From: Candidatus Nitrospira nitrificans
GTDB taxonomy: Bacteria > Nitrospirota > Nitrospiria > Nitrospirales > Nitrospiraceae
NCBI RefSeq assembly: GCF_001458775.1
Contig: NZ_CZPZ01000010.1
Location: 1 to 64,000, forward strand
Reading direction: 5' to 3'
Length of the DNA: 64,000 nt
Both the position numbers and the translations under genes were made by a program. Each line of letters begins with the position of its first letter. Within the stretch, counting starts at the first letter, position 1. The notes beneath the pieces are model-generated. The model saw only the letters and a program-made list of their open reading frames with translations, searched no databases and was not told where the DNA came from. This document shows, in pieces, positions 35,629 to 46,414 of this stretch.

Positions 35629-38148
35629 TTATGAGAATTGGAGGAAAAGGCGGCGCCAATTCAGAGACTCGCAACGCCAACGGCAACGTGGAAAGTCGAC
35701 AGGTTGCACGAGAAGGTCTCGCATACGAGTCATCGTGAGCTCGGATGTTGAGAGCCGACCTGTGACCCAAATCGCTCCGTCATGATCCGTGCGAAAGACC
35801 GTACTGTGCTGATCCCGATACGCTTGCAGGACCGATTCGACCGGGTGTCCGTACGGATTCGCCGCACCCACTGAGATCACCGCATATCGTGGGCGAAGTT
35901 GCTGAATCCAGTCTACATCGAGTGAGCTACGCGCCCCGTGATGGGGTACTTTCAGGACGGTCACCGGTTGGGCTTCCTCGCTCAATCGCTTCAAACCGGC
36001 CGTTTCAATATCAGCCGCAAAAAGGATGGAGTAGGTTCCACACCGCAGTCGCGAGACAATGGACAGATTGTTCAAGAGTGTCCCGGTAAGGAACTGGGGC
36101 GACTCACGGGCCACTGATGTTTCCAGTGGATTGAGAATGCTGAGGCGGCATCCCCCGGATTGCAAGAGGTCTCGTCCTCGCACAGCGGTACGTTGATCGA
36201 TATGCCGATCACGAATGACTGCTTGAAGCTCTTCCACGAATTTCTCAGAGCGTTCTATCCCCCCACTCCAGTACTGTCCGACCGACATATGTCGGAGTAC
36301 CCAAATCAACCCACCGACGTGATCCAGTTGTTGATGTGTGCCGATGACATGGTCGAGATGACGAATTCCACGGCTCCACAGAAACGGCGCGACTACATTC
36401 TTCCCCATGTCAAATCGTTCATATCGCCCCCCGCCGTCGATAAGCACGGTCCGACCATCCGGCAACTCAACAACAGCACTGTCTCCTTGTCCGACATCAA
36501 GGAATGTGACACGCCAACGATCGCCGTCCGCGTCCGATACAGATGGACTCAGCCACCAACCGATCAACATGATCGTCAGCCCGGCGCTTGCAACTCGAAC
36601 GCGCCGTGGGAGTATCCGGAGGCTTGTCAGGAATAATACGACGTAAAATAACGCGATCGTTGGTATTGACGGTGCGGTCACATGCCACTCCCCTCCCGGG
36701 AAGCGAGCGCACCACTGCAATCCAAGAACCATCAATCCGAACAACTGCTCCATCACTGGGCCAAGGATCAAAGACTCGGCTCCCGTCATAATCGTCCATA
36801 GAGCTACAAACAGGCCCAACGGCACCAAGATGAGCCCGGTGAACGGGACAGCTATCAGATTGGTCATGATGCCCATCCAGGGAACCTGATGAAAATAGAG
36901 TGCAACCAGGGGCAAGGTCGCTACGGTCACAACCCCGCTCATCAACAGTGCTTTGAGCGCATGGCTCATGAGGCGATCGCGCAGCCGACTGTCGCTCCCT
37001 GCCACATCGGCGTTTGCTGACGATGCGGTGATGATGATCATTCGGACCATGGCGAGTACGGACAGAAAGGACAGTTGAAAGGAGATATCAAAGATGGCAC
37101 GAGGATCATGGAAGAGAATCGCCAGGATGGCCACCGCCATCGCATGCCCCAGATGGCGTTCATGCCCCAGCCACATTGCGATCATCGCCAGCGAGATCAT
37201 GACGAGTGACCGCATGGTCGCTAACTCGGCTCCCGCCAGCAGTGCATAGAGTGCGACAGTGGGCCAGGCGAATAGAATGGCAATCCTCGATGGCGTGACT
37301 GTTCGAGTGAGGGTCAATAAGAGAGCAGAGGGAAGCCCAAGCACAAGCTTTCTCGCCAACCAAAAGGCCACGATGGCAACCAGCCCAAGATGTGAACCGG
37401 AGATCGAAAGCAAGTGCACTGTTCCGGTCACCATGAACCAATCTTGGAGTTCTTGGTCAAGATAGCCTCGTTCACCGATGATCATGCCAAGAAACAGCCC
37501 TCGCGTGGGTTGGCTCAAGGTGTTGAGCGCTGCCGCACGTATCGAGGTCCTCCAATGATCGATCCGGTTCCATATGCTCCACCACGCCACGGCGGTCTCT
37601 GCATCCAATAACGTCACCGCCTGAGCACCGGTCACCGTGGTCATACGGTCGACACCTTGGCGTTCCACATAGGCAGCATAATCGAATCCACCAGGATTCA
37701 AGGACCCTCTTGGACGATGCAGCTTTCCCCGAAACGCAATATGGTCGCCATGATGAAGCGTGATACCCGGGTCACGCCATACAAGGCGCACGCGTTTCGC
37801 TTCAGAACCAAGCTCATCTGTTTGGACCAAGATCGTCTGGCGCCCCACACTGTGTTGGACTGGAGCGATAACCCGTCCGTTGATCAAGGCGTGAACCGTC
37901 TCCTGAAGCGGCGGCGACGTCGGGCGAGGTTCCGACGTTGGAGTGGCAAGACTCCAGTAGACTACTCCTAAGAGGAAACTAGAATACAGGAGCAGTGCGG
38001 AGCGTGAATCGATATGACCGGCTCGCTCGAGAAGGCTGAATCCCACAGCGATGCCGGCCGACAGCACGATGACGGAAAGCGGGAAAAAGGAGAGCTGTGA
38101 CCCGGATAGGAGACCGAGGACAAACGCTGCAGCGAGGAACGGGAGCAT
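35629..38148 (-). CDS. comEC: DNA internalization competence protein ComEC/Rec2
   Basis: This 839-aa polytopic membrane protein is the inner-membrane DNA channel of natural transformation. The N-terminal third holds the DUF4131-type segment and several membrane helices, and the competence domain follows (LFLGMIIGERGYLDQELQDW, then LLSISGSHLGLVAIV). The C-terminal metallo-beta-lactamase domain has FLDVGQGDSAVVELPDGR, GTHQQLDHVGGL and VPHHGARSS, so the putative nuclease site is intact. GAGGGAATCTC precedes the ATG. Whether the organism is competent cannot be judged from one gene. Confidence 0.95.
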   Translation of the reverse strand: MLPFLAAAFVLGLLSGSQLSFFPLSVIVLSAGIAVGFSLLERAGHIDSRSALLLYSSFLLGVVYWSLATPTSEPRPTSPPLQETVHALINGRVIAPVQHSVGRQTILVQTDELGSEAKRVRLVWRDPGITLHHGDHIAFRGKLHRPRGSLNPGGFDYAAYVERQGVDRMTTVTGAQAVTLLDAETAVAWWSIWNRIDHWRTSIRAAALNTLSQPTRGLFLGMIIGERGYLDQELQDWFMVTGTVHLLSISGSHLGLVAIVAFWLARKLVLGLPSALLLTLTRTVTPSRIAILFAWPTVALYALLAGAELATMRSLVMISLAMIAMWLGHERHLGHAMAVAILAILFHDPRAIFDISFQLSFLSVLAMVRMIIITASSANADVAGSDSRLRDRLMSHALKALLMSGVVTVATLPLVALYFHQVPWMGIMTNLIAVPFTGLILVPLGLFVALWTIMTGAESLILGPVMEQLFGLMVLGLQWCARFPGGEWHVTAPSIPTIALFYVVLFLTSLRILPRRVRVASAGLTIMLIGWWLSPSVSDADGDRWRVTFLDVGQGDSAVVELPDGRTVLIDGGGRYERFDMGKNVVAPFLWSRGIRHLDHVIGTHQQLDHVGGLIWVLRHMSVGQYWSGGIERSEKFVEELQAVIRDRHIDQRTAVRGRDLLQSGGCRLSILNPLETSVARESPQFLTGTLLNNLSIVSRLRCGTYSILFAADIETAGLKRLSEEAQPVTVLKVPHHGARSSLDVDWIQQLRPRYAVISVGAANPYGHPVESVLQAYRDQHSTVFRTDHDGAIWVTGRLSTSELTMTRMRDLLVQPVDFPRCRWRCESLNWRRLFLQFS

Positions 38149-38182
38149 GAGATTCCCTCATGTACCGGGGAGGAGGGAAGAC

Positions 38183-39535
38183 TCAGCCGATGTGCTTTCG
38201 TACGACCCTGGCAAGGTCCTCAGCCACTTCCTTGACCATGGTGGACTGTTCCCCTTCCACCATGATCCGCAACAGCGGCTCTGTCCCGGAATATCTGATG
38301 AGAACCCGCCCGCACCCGTTCAGGCGACGTTCGCTGTCTTGGATGGCGCAATCAATGTCGGGAATCGATTCCAATTCCGGTTTCTTCGTGACTCGCACAT
38401 TCACCAACACTTGCGGTACGGCCGTCATCGCCTTCGCCAGCTCGGATAACGGCTTTTTGGTTCGCTTCACCAATGACAAGATCTGCAGGGCCGAGATGAG
38501 GCCGTCTCCGGTTGTATTATGGTCGAGAAAGATGAAATGTCCCGATTGTTCTCCTCCGAAGTTATAGCCCTCCGCCAACATTCGTTCGAGCAGATATCGA
38601 TCACCGACCGGTGTCCGAATCAGCGTGATGCCCGCTTTCGACATCGACAATTCCAGCCCAAAGTTGCTCATCACGGTTCCCACCAAGGTTTGCTTGAAGA
38701 GAAGCCCGTTTCGATGAAGGTCCAGGCCTAAAGCCGCCATCACATGGTCGCCGTCGATGATCTTGCCCTGCTCGCAGACAAAGACGGCTCGATCCGCATC
38801 GCCGTCCAACGCGATTCCAAGATCGGCGTTATGGCGGAGCACTTCCTCCTGAAGCGACTCAGGATGAACTGCGCCACAACCGGCATTGATATTCATCCCG
38901 TCCGGCTTATTTCCGATGACTTCCACCGTGGCTCCCAATTCCCTGAGCACCGTCGGCGCCACTTTGTATGCCGCGCCGTTCGCGCAATCGACGACGAGCT
39001 TGATCCCCTGAAAGTCCAAGTCTTTGGGCAACGATCGCTTGGCAAATTCAATATAGCGTCCCTCTGCATCATCGATACGATAGGCTTTGCCGATAAGGTC
39101 GGCCGTCGGACGAAGATGGTTGATTTCATCCGAGACGATCAGCTCTTCAATACGCGCTTCCACTTCGTCCGGGAGCTTGAATCCGTCGTTTGAAAAGAAT
39201 TTAATTCCATTGTCTTGATAAGGATTGTGCGACGCCGAAATGACCACCCCTGCGTCGGCCCGTAGACTCCTGGTCAAGAACGCGATCGCCGGCGTGGGCA
39301 TCGGCCCGACCAGCAGCACATCCACTCCCATCGAACAGATTCCTGCCATCAACGCGGACTCGAGCATATATCCGGAAATACGAGTGTCTTTACCGATGAC
39401 AATCTGATGGCGGCCCGCTCGTCGCATGAAAATATGCGCGGCGGCCCGTCCAAGTTGCATCGCCATTTCACTGGTCATGGGATCGAGATTGGCGACCCCT
39501 CGGACACCATCCGTTCCGAATAATTTACGCATCAT
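38183..39535 (-). CDS. glmM: phosphoglucosamine mutase
   Basis: GlmM converts glucosamine-6-phosphate to glucosamine-1-phosphate on the way to UDP-GlcNAc for peptidoglycan and lipopolysaccharide. The 450-aa protein has the start [17 protein letters not shown], the phosphoserine loop [19 protein letters not shown] with Ser102, the metal loop DGDADRAVF, and the phosphate-binding [10 protein letters not shown]. The ATGATG start lies inside the 3' end of folP, an 11-bp overlap, so the two are co-translated. comEC begins 34 bp after it. Confidence 0.98.
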   Translation of the reverse strand: MMRKLFGTDGVRGVANLDPMTSEMAMQLGRAAAHIFMRRAGRHQIVIGKDTRISGYMLESALMAGICSMGVDVLLVGPMPTPAIAFLTRSLRADAGVVISASHNPYQDNGIKFFSNDGFKLPDEVEARIEELIVSDEINHLRPTADLIGKAYRIDDAEGRYIEFAKRSLPKDLDFQGIKLVVDCANGAAYKVAPTVLRELGATVEVIGNKPDGMNINAGCGAVHPESLQEEVLRHNADLGIALDGDADRAVFVCEQGKIIDGDHVMAALGLDLHRNGLLFKQTLVGTVMSNFGLELSMSKAGITLIRTPVGDRYLLERMLAEGYNFGGEQSGHFIFLDHNTTGDGLISALQILSLVKRTKKPLSELAKAMTAVPQVLVNVRVTKKPELESIPDIDCAIQDSERRLNGCGRVLIRYSGTEPLLRIMVEGEQSTMVKEVAEDLARVVRKHIG

Positions 39536-40421
39536 GATCCTCCCGGCAAAACCAGCGCGGATTCAACGCGGCAGCCATCTTGACGACATCAATCATCATG
39601 GCGACATCATGGACACGCAGAATGTGAGCGCCGCGATCAACTGCCAACGCTACCGTCGCCGCGGTCCCCCATTCTCGATGTTCAACAGGCCGTCCAACCA
39701 CCTTCCCGATAAACGCCTTCCGTGACAGACCAACCAATACGGGGCGGTCCAATGCCGCGACAGCAGATAATCCATCAAGAAGATGAAGGTTATGGTTCAC
39801 CAGCTTACCAAAACCAAAGCCAGGATCAAGCACGATGTTCGTTCCGGCAATCCCTGCACGGAGCGCCGCTTGCACACGCTCATCGAGAAAACTCACGACT
39901 TCGCCGACCACATCGGAATACCGTGGTGATTGTTGCATCGTTTGCGGAGTCCCTTGCATGTGCATCAGAACAACGCCCGCATCGAATCGGGCAATGATCG
40001 ACGCCATGGCAGGATCGTGCCGCAGCGCGCTCACGTCGTTGATGATCGACGCTCCACAATCCAGAGCGACTTCAGCGACTCGCGACTTGGTGGTATCGAT
40101 CGAAATTGGAACCGACACACGATGGGCCAGACCTTTTACGACCGGAATGACGTGGGCCAGTTCATCCTTTTCACGAACGGAACCGGCGCCTGGCCGAGTT
40201 GATTCTCCCCCGACATCGATGATATCCGCCCCCTGCTCAACAAGTTCCAGTGCATGCGCAATGGCTCGCTCAGGCTCGATATATCGCCCACCATCATAGA
40301 AGGAATCAGTCGTGACATTCACGACCCCCATAACAAGTGGACGCCGTTTGTAAGGAATGTCTCGCCCTTTAGCAGAAAAGCACGGTTGCCCCGTGGGGGC
40401 CTGAGGTGAGCCTCGATCCAA
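39525..40421 (-). CDS. folP: dihydropteroate synthase
   Basis: DHPS joins p-aminobenzoate to the pterin diphosphate in folate synthesis and is the sulfonamide target. The 298-aa protein has [47 protein letters not shown] and [10 protein letters not shown], all standard. The start is a TTG at 40421 with a modest GGTGG ahead; the next in-frame Met lies inside the conserved core, so a non-ATG start is needed. It lies between ftsH and glmM, the order ftsH-folP-glmM found in many bacteria. Confidence 0.97.
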   Translation of the reverse strand: MDRGSPQAPTGQPCFSAKGRDIPYKRRPLVMGVVNVTTDSFYDGGRYIEPERAIAHALELVEQGADIIDVGGESTRPGAGSVREKDELAHVIPVVKGLAHRVSVPISIDTTKSRVAEVALDCGASIINDVSALRHDPAMASIIARFDAGVVLMHMQGTPQTMQQSPRYSDVVGEVVSFLDERVQAALRAGIAGTNIVLDPGFGFGKLVNHNLHLLDGLSAVAALDRPVLVGLSRKAFIGKVVGRPVEHREWGTAATVALAVDRGAHILRVHDVAMMIDVVKMAAALNPRWFCREDHDA

Positions 40422-40553
40422 ACTATTCCACCAATAAAATGAGCATGCAAACCGTCATTCCGGCTCCTTGGGAGGAATCAGACAGAGTGCGGACCATATA
40501 CACAGCACTACTGGGGCAACGGTGCCAACGCAAGCGAGCCGTTGGCACGAGAC

Positions 40554-42365
40554 TCAGGCTGGAACTGTTTGAGAGGAGGATTGCAATAGAATCTGATCAA
40601 TTTCCGGCGCGTCGAGCACTTCTTTTTCAAGTAATGCCTCCGCCAACGCCTTCAGACTCGTCATTTGCTCGGTCAGCACACGCTTGGCGCGTTCATAATT
40701 TTCCGTGACGAATCGCTTGATTTCCAAGTCGATTTCAAGCGCAACTTGATCACTGACATCTCGTTTCGTGGCAAAATCTCGTCCGAGAAATACCGAATCT
40801 TCCTTTTGCCCAAAGGTCAATGGCCCCAACTTCTCACTCATACCCCATTCACATACCATCTTGCGGGCAAGGTCCGTCGCACGTTCAAGATCATTACCGG
40901 CTCCGGTCGTGACATGTTTGAATACAAGCTCTTCAGCAACGCGTCCACCCATAAGGATCGCCAAGGTATTGTAGAGAAATTCCTTGGAATAGTTGTGTCG
41001 ATCATCTGTCGGCAGCTGCATCGTCACGCCCAAAGCCCGACCTCTTGGAATGATCGTCACCTTATGAACGGGGTCCGTCCCCGGTAGAAGCTTCGCCATC
41101 AATGCGTGGCCGGCTTCATGGTAGGCGGTAATTCTCTTTTCTTCATCGGTGAGAATCATGCTCTTCCGTTCGGCCCCCATCATGACCTTATCCTTCGCCA
41201 TCTCGAAGTCTATATTTTCGACTTCCTTCTTGTTCTGGCGAGCCGCCCACAGCGCCGCTTCATTCACGAGGTTTTCCAGATCGGCGCCTGAAAACCCAGG
41301 AGTTCCTCTGGCGATCTTTTCCAATTCGACATTCGTGGCGACAGGAACTTTTTTCGTATGGACCTTCAAGATTTCAGACCGCCCCTTGAGGTCCGGGCGA
41401 TTGACCACCACCTGCCGATCAAAACGTCCTGGTCTCAGCAAGGCCGGATCAAGTACGTCGGGGCGATTGGTCGCCGCGACTAAAATGACCCCCTCCGTCG
41501 TGTCGAAACCGTCCATTTCCACGAGCAACTGATTGAGCGTTTGCTCCCGTTCATCATGCCCACCGCCAAGGCCCGCGCCCCGTAAACGACCGACCGCATC
41601 AATCTCATCGATGAAAATAATGCAGGGGGCATGTTTCTTTCCCTGTTCAAACAAATCCCTGACCCGTGAGGCTCCGACGCCTACAAACATCTCCACGAAA
41701 TCAGAACCACTGATGCTGAAGAACGGTACTCCGGCTTCTCCGGCTATCGCCTTTGCCAACAAGGTCTTTCCTGTCCCCGGAGGACCGACGACCAGCACAC
41801 CCTTCGGTATGCGCCCACCAAGTTTTTGAAACTTACGGGGATCTTTTAGAAACTCAATGATTTCAAGAACTTCCTCTTTTGCCTCATCAACACCGGCTAC
41901 ATCTGAAAATGTGATTTTCTTTCGTTCCTCCGTCAACATGCGGGCGCGGCTCTTCCCGAACGACAGAGCCTTGTTCCCACCGACTTGCATCTGACGCATC
42001 AAGAAAAACCAGAGGCCAAGGAACAGAATAAATGGTCCCCATGTAACCAGGAACGTGATGTACCACGGACTCTCGTCCGGTGGCTTCACCTCAATCTGAA
42101 CGTCCTTTTCACGAAGGACCTTCACAAAATCAGGGTAATCAGCCGAATAGGTACGGATGCGAGTCTTGTCCTTCAGGACCCCACTGATATGATTGCCCTT
42201 GATGATGACCTTTTCAAAATCACCCTTATCGAGCTTGGCCATAAAATCGCTGAATATCACTTCTTCTTCAGGCGCGTGAGTCGGCACGCTGAACAGATTA
42301 AACAGGAGAATCATGAACAAGCCGACCACCACCCAGAAAAGCAAGTTCTTGACCCGGGAATTCAT
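40554..42365 (-). CDS. ftsH: ATP-dependent zinc metalloprotease FtsH
   Basis: FtsH degrades misfolded membrane proteins and some regulators. From the ATG at 42365, which follows AGGAG, it is 603 aa. TM helices lie at about 7-27 and 101-123, with a small periplasmic domain between. The AAA+ Walker A is GPPGTGKT (194-201), with Walker [10 protein letters not shown] and the SRH arginines in RPGRFDRQV. The protease zinc site is HEAGH (416-420). An upstream in-frame start at 42398 would only add 11 residues. It follows hpt by 99 bp. Confidence 0.98.
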   Translation of the reverse strand: MNSRVKNLLFWVVVGLFMILLFNLFSVPTHAPEEEVIFSDFMAKLDKGDFEKVIIKGNHISGVLKDKTRIRTYSADYPDFVKVLREKDVQIEVKPPDESPWYITFLVTWGPFILFLGLWFFLMRQMQVGGNKALSFGKSRARMLTEERKKITFSDVAGVDEAKEEVLEIIEFLKDPRKFQKLGGRIPKGVLVVGPPGTGKTLLAKAIAGEAGVPFFSISGSDFVEMFVGVGASRVRDLFEQGKKHAPCIIFIDEIDAVGRLRGAGLGGGHDEREQTLNQLLVEMDGFDTTEGVILVAATNRPDVLDPALLRPGRFDRQVVVNRPDLKGRSEILKVHTKKVPVATNVELEKIARGTPGFSGADLENLVNEAALWAARQNKKEVENIDFEMAKDKVMMGAERKSMILTDEEKRITAYHEAGHALMAKLLPGTDPVHKVTIIPRGRALGVTMQLPTDDRHNYSKEFLYNTLAILMGGRVAEELVFKHVTTGAGNDLERATDLARKMVCEWGMSEKLGPLTFGQKEDSVFLGRDFATKRDVSDQVALEIDLEIKRFVTENYERAKRVLTEQMTSLKALAEALLEKEVLDAPEIDQILLQSSSQTVPA

Positions 42366-42464
42366 CCAGTTCTCCTTCGCGATAGCATTGAACGCCACGT
42401 ATGTAGAAATCGTGATGATGTTAGCATAGCCTTACGCAAATTGCCAACAGCTCATAAGAAAACT

Positions 42465-43007
42465 CTACTCCTCGTGCTGATTCGGCTGGTCGAGAACGGC
42501 GAGGTACGGAAGGTTCCTGTACTGTTGCTGGTAATCGAGTCCGTACCCTACCACGTACTGGTTCGGAATCCTGAACCCGACATACTGCAGCGGGACATCG
42601 ACGACGCGGCGTTCTGGTTTACTCAACAAGGTACAGACCTTGATGCTTCTCGGTTTCTGCTTGGCCAACGTCTTGGTGAGATATTGAACCGTTAATCCGG
42701 AATCGACGATATCTTCAACCAGGAGCACATCCCTATCCTTGATCTTTTCAGTCAACTCGGTCACAAGCTTGACCTTCCCAGAGGTCTTCGTCTGCGTTCC
42801 ATAGCTCGTCACAATGATAAAATCGACCCGCACGGGAATTCGAATCGCTCGTGCCAAATCGGCAAAAAACGCATAGGCCCCTTTGAGCACGCCGACGAGC
42901 ACAAGATCCTTCCCGGCATAGTCGGCGCTGATCTGTCGCCCCAGCTCGCGGATCCGGCCCCGCATCTGCTCCTGGGTCACGATCGGGCGTCCAAACATAC
43001 GTTCCAT
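42465..43007 (-). CDS. hpt: hypoxanthine phosphoribosyltransferase
   Basis: This purine-salvage enzyme makes IMP or GMP from hypoxanthine or guanine and PRPP. The 180-aa protein has LVLVGVLKGAYAFFADLARA, the PRPP-binding loop VLLVEDIVDSGLTVQYL and the C-terminal VGYGLDYQQQYRNLPYLAVL. The order tilS-hpt-ftsH is conserved over a wide range of bacteria. It starts 19 bp after the tilS stop codon. Confidence 0.97.
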   Translation of the reverse strand: MERMFGRPIVTQEQMRGRIRELGRQISADYAGKDLVLVGVLKGAYAFFADLARAIRIPVRVDFIIVTSYGTQTKTSGKVKLVTELTEKIKDRDVLLVEDIVDSGLTVQYLTKTLAKQKPRSIKVCTLLSKPERRVVDVPLQYVGFRIPNQYVVGYGLDYQQQYRNLPYLAVLDQPNQHEE

Positions 43008-43026
43008 CTCGCTCAGTTCCTTCCGT

Positions 43027-44502
43027 TCACGCTAGATTTTCAGAAGTAAAGAATAGACAGCGTTTCGTAGCGGCAGTGGGCGCCCAGCGTTCATCCTGTC
43101 GATAGCCGACGACCCAGAGAATTCCCTCGGGAGCCACCACCAGGGGGACGAGCGATCGGGCGGCAATCGGCACCTTCAGATCGGTGAAAAAATCCTGAAT
43201 TTTTTTCGAATGTCCTCCCATCCCGGAGGGATGGAATCGATCTCCCGGCAACCAGTTCCGTACCACCAGCGGCTGAGACACGCGATCTGCATCCACCAGA
43301 ATCCGATCCTTTCCGAGAGGAGCACACATCCGGGTACGTGCCTGCTGTTGTACCTGAAGACGTTGACCCGTTCCAGACCATATGAGCTCTCCCGGCACAG
43401 ATAAGAATTCCTGACATCGGTCATGCGGTTGTCCGGCATGGGAAATTTCTCGTGCTTGAAGCGGAACAAACCGTAGATGGCAATCACCGACAAGAACATG
43501 TCCCCCCTTCACATCGAGACTTGAACCGGATCCCTTCCCTGAGGCCAGGCGAATGATGCGATCAACCGTTCGGAGACTGGGTGAGCGAAATTGGGCATCA
43601 TTCCGTCGAAAGAGGTTTCGGATGCATCGCCGTTGAAGGGCGCGCGGAAGCTCCAGAAAACAACCGCGATCGATCGTCCATCCTCCGTCGGATTCTTGTT
43701 TCAGGGCCGGAGAAGAGAGGGCGGTACTCTGCTGATCCAGGTAGCGATCGTCTTCCCTGCAGATCTCTGCGAACCTACAGAGTGCGTCGACACTCGATTG
43801 GACCAACTGAGTCAGAACCGGAATGACCTCCGTCCTCACCCGGTTCCGCAAGTAATGCGGCTTGAAATTGCTGGAATCCTCCCGAAACGACAACCCAGTT
43901 GTGCGAAGATACGTCAGGATTTCCTGCCGCTTGGTGTCGTACAAAGGCCGAATAATATTGTGATCCCGGAATGCCGGCATGCCGGACAGACCGGTCGGTC
44001 CCGCGCCACGAAGCATCCAGAGCAACACTGTCTCAGCCTGGTCATTCGCCGTATGGCCCACGGCAATGCGATCGGCTCCACATTGCTCAGCAATCTCCTG
44101 CATCACTCGATAGCGGAAGTCACGCGCCACCGCCTGCAAGGAGGTCCTGCGCCCATCGAGCTGCAAGTCAACCCGTCGAACATGGAGAGAAACTCCGAGC
44201 TCTTGGCAAAATGCCTTCACAAATTGTTGGTCCCCCTCGGACTCAGCCCCTCGTAATCCATAATTGCAATGAACGGCTGATAGGGTCAGCGCCCAACTTG
44301 ATCGAAGGTGGTGCAGGATCGATAGCAAGGCGACGGAGTCGGGGCCACCCGAGATGGCGACCACGATGTGCTGTCCGCGCTGAAAGAGGCTTCTGGACCG
44401 AACCGTTCGAACGACCTGATGCAGCAGCGGGGGCCAGGCCGTTGCATGGATGGATCCGTTTACGAGCGGTTGCAAGAACTCATCGCCTTCCGATTGTCTC
44501 AT
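43027..44502 (-). CDS. tilS: tRNA(Ile)-lysidine synthase
   Basis: TilS attaches lysine to C34 of tRNA-Ile(CAU), so the tRNA reads AUA. The 491-aa protein has the N-type ATP pyrophosphatase loop VVAISGGPDSVALLSILHHL and the following HCNYGLRGAESEGDQQFVKA, then VGHTANDQAETVLLWMLRG. The C-terminal TilS domains end GYRQDERWAPTA. The start at 44502 overlaps the end of ribF by 23 bp; a later start is possible, as the conserved core begins about 35 residues in. Confidence 0.95.
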   Translation of the reverse strand: MRQSEGDEFLQPLVNGSIHATAWPPLLHQVVRTVRSRSLFQRGQHIVVAISGGPDSVALLSILHHLRSSWALTLSAVHCNYGLRGAESEGDQQFVKAFCQELGVSLHVRRVDLQLDGRRTSLQAVARDFRYRVMQEIAEQCGADRIAVGHTANDQAETVLLWMLRGAGPTGLSGMPAFRDHNIIRPLYDTKRQEILTYLRTTGLSFREDSSNFKPHYLRNRVRTEVIPVLTQLVQSSVDALCRFAEICREDDRYLDQQSTALSSPALKQESDGGWTIDRGCFLELPRALQRRCIRNLFRRNDAQFRSPSLRTVDRIIRLASGKGSGSSLDVKGGHVLVGDCHLRFVPLQAREISHAGQPHDRCQEFLSVPGELIWSGTGQRLQVQQQARTRMCAPLGKDRILVDADRVSQPLVVRNWLPGDRFHPSGMGGHSKKIQDFFTDLKVPIAARSLVPLVVAPEGILWVVGYRQDERWAPTAATKRCLFFTSENLA

Positions 44503-45427
44503 GATATCGACGGAGAATATCTCTCGCAGAATCCACGTCGGCCGCGATTTGTCGGCTCAACGCTTCTCCGCTATCGAACTGCGCGTCGCCTCGGATACGA
44601 CCGATGAATTCAACCGTGAGCGTGCGTCCATACAACTCGTAGGCCCCATCCAGGAGGGATACTTCCAATCCACGCTCACCACCATCAAAGGTCGGTCTTG
44701 TACCGATATAGGCAACCGAATCATATCGCTCCTGGCCTAGGATTGCGACAGAGGCATAAATCCCGTCGGCAGGAACCACGCGGTCCGGAGGTAACCGGAG
44801 GTTGGCGGTCGGACATCCCAACGTGCGCCCTCTCCCCTCGCCGGGAGAGACGACGCCGCTCAACGCATAGTGCCGGCCGAGCAAGACAGCCGCGTGATCG
44901 ACCTGACCGGAAATGATGAGCCGCCGGATTCTCGTCGAGCTGACCACTCCTCCATCGATCATCACGGGAGGAGTCGGGTGGACGGTGAAACCGAATCGCT
45001 TGCCGAGCGCGATCAAATCGCCGATGGTCCCTTCCCGCTTGTGCCCGAAGACAAAATGTTGTCCGACAAAGATTTCTTTGAGTCCGAGCCCTTTGGAAAG
45101 CACCTGTTCAGCGAACATCGCCGGGGAGAATGCGGCAAACGCGTGAGTAAAATCCAGGGAGACCACTTCATCGATCCCCGCCCGTTCAAAATGAGCACGT
45201 TTCTCTTCCTCGCTCGTCAAGAACCGCAGGTCAACGTGAGGGGCAAGGATTTTCACGGGGTGAGGATCGAACGTCAGAACGACAGCCGTTCCATGGGCAC
45301 TGCGCGCCGTCTCCACCACCCGTTTCAAGAGCGCATGATGACCGAGATGATGCCCGTCGAAATTCCCGATGGTTCCAACCGGATACGGCCGCACGACCTC
45401 GCCCGAATATCCGTGGGTCACGTTCAT
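44480..45427 (-). CDS. ribF: bifunctional riboflavin kinase / FMN adenylyltransferase
   Basis: RibF turns riboflavin into FMN and FAD. The N-terminal nucleotidyltransferase domain has VGTIGNFDGHHLGHHALLKR and GQHFVFGHKREG, then SSTRIRRLI. The C-terminal kinase domain has GRTLGCPTANLRLPPDRVVP and DGIYASVA. The 315-aa length is typical. The start at 45427 is 6 bp after the hemB stop codon, so hemB-ribF-tilS are one operon. No riboswitch is seen in the short gap. Confidence 0.96.
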   Translation of the reverse strand: MNVTHGYSGEVVRPYPVGTIGNFDGHHLGHHALLKRVVETARSAHGTAVVLTFDPHPVKILAPHVDLRFLTSEEEKRAHFERAGIDEVVSLDFTHAFAAFSPAMFAEQVLSKGLGLKEIFVGQHFVFGHKREGTIGDLIALGKRFGFTVHPTPPVMIDGGVVSSTRIRRLIISGQVDHAAVLLGRHYALSGVVSPGEGRGRTLGCPTANLRLPPDRVVPADGIYASVAILGQERYDSVAYIGTRPTFDGGERGLEVSLLDGAYELYGRTLTVEFIGRIRGDAQFDSGEALSRQIAADVDSARDILRRYHETIGRR

Positions 45428-45433
45428 CGTCGG

Positions 45434-46405
45434 TCAGCGAAGCAGTTTGACGGCGTCTTTGGCAAAGTAGGACAGGATCAGATCGGCTCCGGCCCGTTTG
45501 ATTGCCAACAGCGATTCCATCATAGCCCGGGACTCATCGAGCCACCCCGCCCTCGCTGCCGCCTTGATCATACTGTACTCGCCGCTCACCTGATACGCCG
45601 CGAGCGGGAGGAGCGTCCGAGCGCGAGCCAGCGCGATGATGTCCAGATACGGCAACGCCGGTTTGACCATGACGATATCGGCGCCTTCTTCGATATCGAG
45701 ATCGATCTCGCGAAGCGCTTCGCGCGCATTCGCCGGGTCCATCTGATAGGACTGTCGGTCGCCGAATTGAGGACTGGAAAACGCCGCATCGCGAAACGGG
45801 GCATAGAAACAAGAGGAAAACTTGGCGGCATAGGCCAGAATCGGCAGCTCAGAGAACCCGGAACGATCTAACTCGCGTCTGATCGCGGCGACACGACCAT
45901 CCATCATATCCGACGGCGCGACCATATCGGCTCCAGCCTCGGCATGGGTGCGGGCCATCACCGTGAGGCATTCGAGCGTCTCATCATTGAGAACTTTTCC
46001 ATCCTTGACGATTCCGCAATGTCCATGGTCGGTATACTCGTCGATACAGACATCCGTGATCACAAGCAATCCCGGCACCTGTTGTTTGACCGCTTTGATC
46101 GCCCGCTGCACAATGCCGTTGGGGTCCCATCCCGAGCTGCCACGTTCGTCTTTGCGCGCGGGAATGCCGAAAAGAATGATGGCCGGAATCCCCAAGGCTA
46201 AAATCTCTCCCGCTTCTTTGACCAACAAATCGATGGAAAGCCGAAATTGGCCCGGCATCGACGCAATCTCTTCGCGGCGCCCCTGCCCCTCGACCACGAA
46301 CAGCGGATAGATAAAATCCGACGGAGACAGCGTCGTTTCACGCACCAGTCGACGCAACGATTCATGTTGCCGCAGGCGTCGGAGGCGCTGGATCGGAAAC
46401 CCCAT
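45434..46405 (-). CDS. hemB: delta-aminolevulinic acid dehydratase (porphobilinogen synthase)
   Basis: HemB condenses two 5-aminolevulinates to porphobilinogen. The 323-aa protein has the catalytic lysines Lys195 ([12 protein letters not shown]) and Lys248 ([13 protein letters not shown]). The metal loop is [14 protein letters not shown], with Cys120, Asp122 and Cys130: in fully zinc-dependent enzymes all three are Cys, and in magnesium-type ones none are, so this is a mixed site. AAGGGG precedes the ATG. It lies 9 bp after the CBS-domain gene. Confidence 0.97.
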   Translation of the reverse strand: MGFPIQRLRRLRQHESLRRLVRETTLSPSDFIYPLFVVEGQGRREEIASMPGQFRLSIDLLVKEAGEILALGIPAIILFGIPARKDERGSSGWDPNGIVQRAIKAVKQQVPGLLVITDVCIDEYTDHGHCGIVKDGKVLNDETLECLTVMARTHAEAGADMVAPSDMMDGRVAAIRRELDRSGFSELPILAYAAKFSSCFYAPFRDAAFSSPQFGDRQSYQMDPANAREALREIDLDIEEGADIVMVKPALPYLDIIALARARTLLPLAAYQVSGEYSMIKAAARAGWLDESRAMMESLLAIKRAGADLILSYFAKDAVKLLR

Positions 46406-46414
46406 GACTACCCC

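Noticed and set aside
44870-45871. 333-codon plus-strand frame opposite ribF and hemB
   Set aside because: It spans two conserved minus-strand genes and is Arg/His-rich shadow sequence.
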